Both the position numbers and the translations under genes were made by a program. From assembly GCA_947623455.1 (NCBI GenBank), contig OX392532.1, positions 52,765,058-52,829,057 on the forward strand: a DNA stretch of 64,000 bases, in the 5' to 3' direction. Shown in pieces: positions 61,199 through 64,000 of the stretch (the stretch's first letter is position 1; each line of letters begins with the position of its first letter). Under the pieces are notes generated by a model. The model worked only from the letters and a program-made list of their open reading frames with translations. It did no database searches and was not told the DNA's origin. The stretch is from Mimachlamys varia (lineage: Eukaryota > Mollusca > Bivalvia > Pectinida > Pectinidae).

Positions 61199-62899
61199 GT
61201 ACGTTCATGAACCTGGGGCCCGAAACAATATTTCGCTACTTCGTTTTTCACTTTTTTTCATGTTTCCGTCCTAAAAGAACGCTTCCAGGTCAATGTGACT
61301 TATTCGTGTTGTTTTATCAAACTAAAGGTAGGTCATATACCTTCTTATCAAAAATTAAAATTGAGAGTTTGTACCTGGGTCGATCGTCGCTTTATACTTA
61401 TCTCCCTTCCATCTCCCCTTCACACATAAATGGTCATTTAGTGGCCGAAGTATGTTTTTCTTTCGATCTATCTTCATCAACGTTGACCAGTCTCTATGGT
61501 CAGTCCATGCCTTATCTGTAGATGTCAATACGTCGTGTAGGTCAAGCCTCGAAATGGTACTCGTGCCGGGTCGTACCGATACGCCCCTCTTTGTGGCGTC
61601 CGCATGAAAGGACATGGGTAGATAAGGGTGCTGCTTGACCCTAAACACGGCGATTTATTACAGTAATTGAATTCTTGAAGTGTTAGACATTCGTGTTTTT
61701 GTTATCTTTTTTGATGTGGCAAATATTTCTTATAAGATTCTGAAAAACCTGTTCTTGGTATATTTCAACACAACTTGAATTTGTGGAACAAAGCTTAATT
61801 AAGGTGGGGTTTTTTTTGTCACGAAAGTTTCTTTTTATTGAATCTGCCGAGGTACGCCGGATGTTTGTTGTTTGTTTGTTTCTGCAATATTTACTCGGAA
61901 GTAGCAATCACATCCACTCTAAATGTAGGGTACCGGAATCTGCCGATGTTTGCCGAACAAAAAAAACAAGGGAGATAATCCAGTCCAATGGATTTAAGTG
62001 TCTGTGTCCGGCGGGACGCATTTCATCTTTGGTGCTATAGAGACCACTCCTTAATTAAACGTCGCTTTCGATTTTACTATAGCGATCCAGTAGAACTACT
62101 GTGATCTGGGTTTGAATCCAGGTCTGATCTCATTGAGTAAATCTTAGGAACACTTTTTCTTTTCATGCTTTTTAGAAAAAAAAATTCAGAACTCTTTTCA
62201 TTAAAGCTCCTCAAAGTTTGCTCCCCCCGCCCCCTCCCCCCGCCCCCAGCCACACACACATACACACACACATCCCTTCTACTCCCTAACCCCCTCCCCC
62301 AGACCTCCGTATACGTATGTTTGAGGTAACTCGGTATACCTAGAGTGTATCAGAGTGACTCACACTTCGATTTTATTGATTTAGATTGCGACTGATACTT
62401 CAGGCTATATAACATAATCTTAATATCATTGAACCGAATTGTATCAAGTTTTATAAATATTAAAGGTTTAGTTCGCTTTGTATTTTTTTATATCGAGATT
62501 TTATCGAGTTTATTGAGTCTGGTTTCGTCGATTTTATGATTCATTTAAATATCGAATATTCTAGATATGACTCAAATTAGTCCGCACAAACGACCTCTTT
62601 ACGTGTCACGAACAAAAATTTTAAATCACTAAAAGAAATAATCTTCGAACAAAGTAATTGAAATCAAATCTTAACTACCAAACCTTCATTGAAAACGATG
62701 TGTAACATACATATAAAATGTATTGGATAGGATACTCCATCAATCTTTAATGTAATTCTATGAACTTTGGACTGTTAAAAACACTAACAAAATCCGGTAT
62801 TAAAACTTTTGAAATTTATTTCTTTTGCAAAAATTATGAAAAACAAGTGATTTCAACTTATATAAATCATTGTTGTTTGTCCAGATGTAAACGTGTAGG
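61199..62899. other. Intergenic with simple repeats
   Basis: GGGTTTGAATCCAGGTCTGA near 62108 is a B-box-like SINE remnant. C-rich and CA-rich simple sequence lies at about 62222-62275. No gene recognised. Confidence 0.45.
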
Positions 62900-63015
62900 G
62901 GTCTTTTTTGGGAGGACACCGGAGTACCCGAAGATCCCATACCTTTTCACGTCCGATCGGAGAATCAAACGCTGATCGCCTTGATGAAAGTCCAGTGTAT
63001 TATCCCCTGCAGATA
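62900..63015 (-). mobile_element. SINE fragment, related core
   Basis: GGAGGACACCGGAGTACCCG and CGATCGGAGAATCAAACGC parallel the copy at 54195 (core plus diverged minus-strand B box). Confidence 0.55.
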
Positions 63016-64000
63016 ATATCCTTGTTTGTGAAAGAGATGATCTAGAGTTTTAAATTTCATATTCAAACCAAATTACACAACGGATGGTGTATATACATTA
63101 TGTAATTAATTCGTGAACTATAATCTTCGCGAGTCAGACTTTTTCTGACACATGTTCATAATATAGCTTTACCGATGGGGATATACTGTTTTTCCTGTGT
63201 GTTTTCGCGAGTTTTTTTTTCGACGGTTGCAAATATCTTGCTTTTATTTACCTAGCAACAACCGCTTAAGTTAGAGAATACAAGTATGTAGCGTCCTTGT
63301 TGTTAAGTTTGATCTTTGTAAATAAGTTGATAGGCTCATAGCAGATAATTATCCCCGAAAATTGAGTCATCTACAGTTACAGTAACATATTTAGGTTAAT
63401 GTGTTGTAATGTCAGCACGTGTCACTATTAATAGACAGTAAATCCGTTCGTCTTACTTCACCCGTTACGACAGAATTTAGACTTTTTTTTAACGTTTAGG
63501 TATAAACTATTATCACTTTATCGACTACTTGAGCCCTATAAAATAGCTCGTTATTTCCGCCTTGTGAGTTTTGTAGACAAGCCAGCTTTGATGTATGGCA
63601 GTAATTGTAGGTATAATCTAGTGCCGAATGTGACAGATTTCTGATGGAAATAATAACATTAATTACGCCAAGATATCAACTTTAAAACAGATTCAGGAAT
63701 GCGACATTGCGATCTAGTCATGCATGTACGTTGTCGCACTCACACATTCTTTAAATGGTTTTGGCAATGTTCAAAAAACTTCATTTTCCGAGTTTAGCCG
63801 GAAAGACACGATGTGGAAAAGTATGCTAGATTGTCCACATACTTTCAATGAACAACGATTTAATCTTTAAATCCTCTAGTTATTTAGAATAAAGTATTGA
63901 GATATTAAAAAATATTTAGTTTTTAAAATATGTATTGGCGTTCATAGTTTTAATGATGCAGTGGACATTAGGGATCTGACAAAACATAAACAATCCTATG
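63016..64000. other. Intergenic to window end, nothing recognised
   Basis: AT-rich; no open frame or repeat worth calling. Confidence 0.5.

Overview
The window is animal nuclear DNA, AT-rich outside its repeats, with intron-split genes. tRNA-derived SINE fragments, fold-back and TIR elements and many unrelated tandem arrays suggest a marine invertebrate. A mollusc, probably a bivalve, is my best guess from the look of the SINE core (recurring near 16.1, 53.7, 54.2 and 62.9 kb), but nothing in the window proves the species.

Only two protein-coding genes are convincing, both on the + strand and both incomplete. At the left edge are the last two coding exons of a CD2BP2-type spliceosomal GYF-domain protein (543-1065 and 2761-3047), with a 1.7 kb intron between them and a long 3' UTR after them. 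At 44294-45354 is the first coding exon of a secreted group III phospholipase A2: signal peptide, a propeptide of about 260 residues, a dibasic furin-type site and the calcium-loop and CCRDHD active-site segment. It ends at a splice donor, and I could not identify its later exons. The two genes show no functional link.

The rest is repeats. By my summation about two fifths of the window is tandem repeat, from some twenty unrelated families with periods of 17 to 69 bp. The largest is a 26-bp satellite at about 33.55-42.42 kb (roughly 340 copies), directly after a 36-bp satellite at 31.13-33.35 kb. Others are a 31-bp-class pyrimidine array containing CCTAACCCC (12.8-14.33 kb), a 48-bp array (14.49-15.70 kb), a 60-bp array of tRNA A-box units inside a SINE (16.25-16.95 kb), a 60-bp array of tRNA T-arm/B-box units (8.03-8.62 kb), a 40-bp array (21.64-22.35 kb), a 24+24-bp array (28.64-30.03 kb), a 69-bp array (47.66-48.22 kb), a 29-bp array (48.77-49.74 kb), a higher-order array (50.18-50.81 kb), a 44-bp array (54.75-55.57 kb), a 56-bp array (55.70-58.02 kb) and a 17-bp array (60.77-61.20 kb).

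Between the arrays lie small non-autonomous DNA elements. The clearest are a 369-bp element with ~75-bp TIRs and a 9-bp target duplication (58961-59329), a TTAA-flanked 393-bp element (46118-46510) with a truncated relative (49741-50017), three copies of a short fold-back family (8749, 18924, 52634), and long hairpins at 292-430, 30340-30459, 45435-45514 and 46559-46707. Most open reading frames in the window are by-products of tandem units whose length is a multiple of three, and I do not annotate them as genes. I found no new multi-gene system. The most informative signals are the CpG-restricted variation in the 26-bp satellite and the two arrays built from opposite halves of the tRNA (Pol III) promoter.
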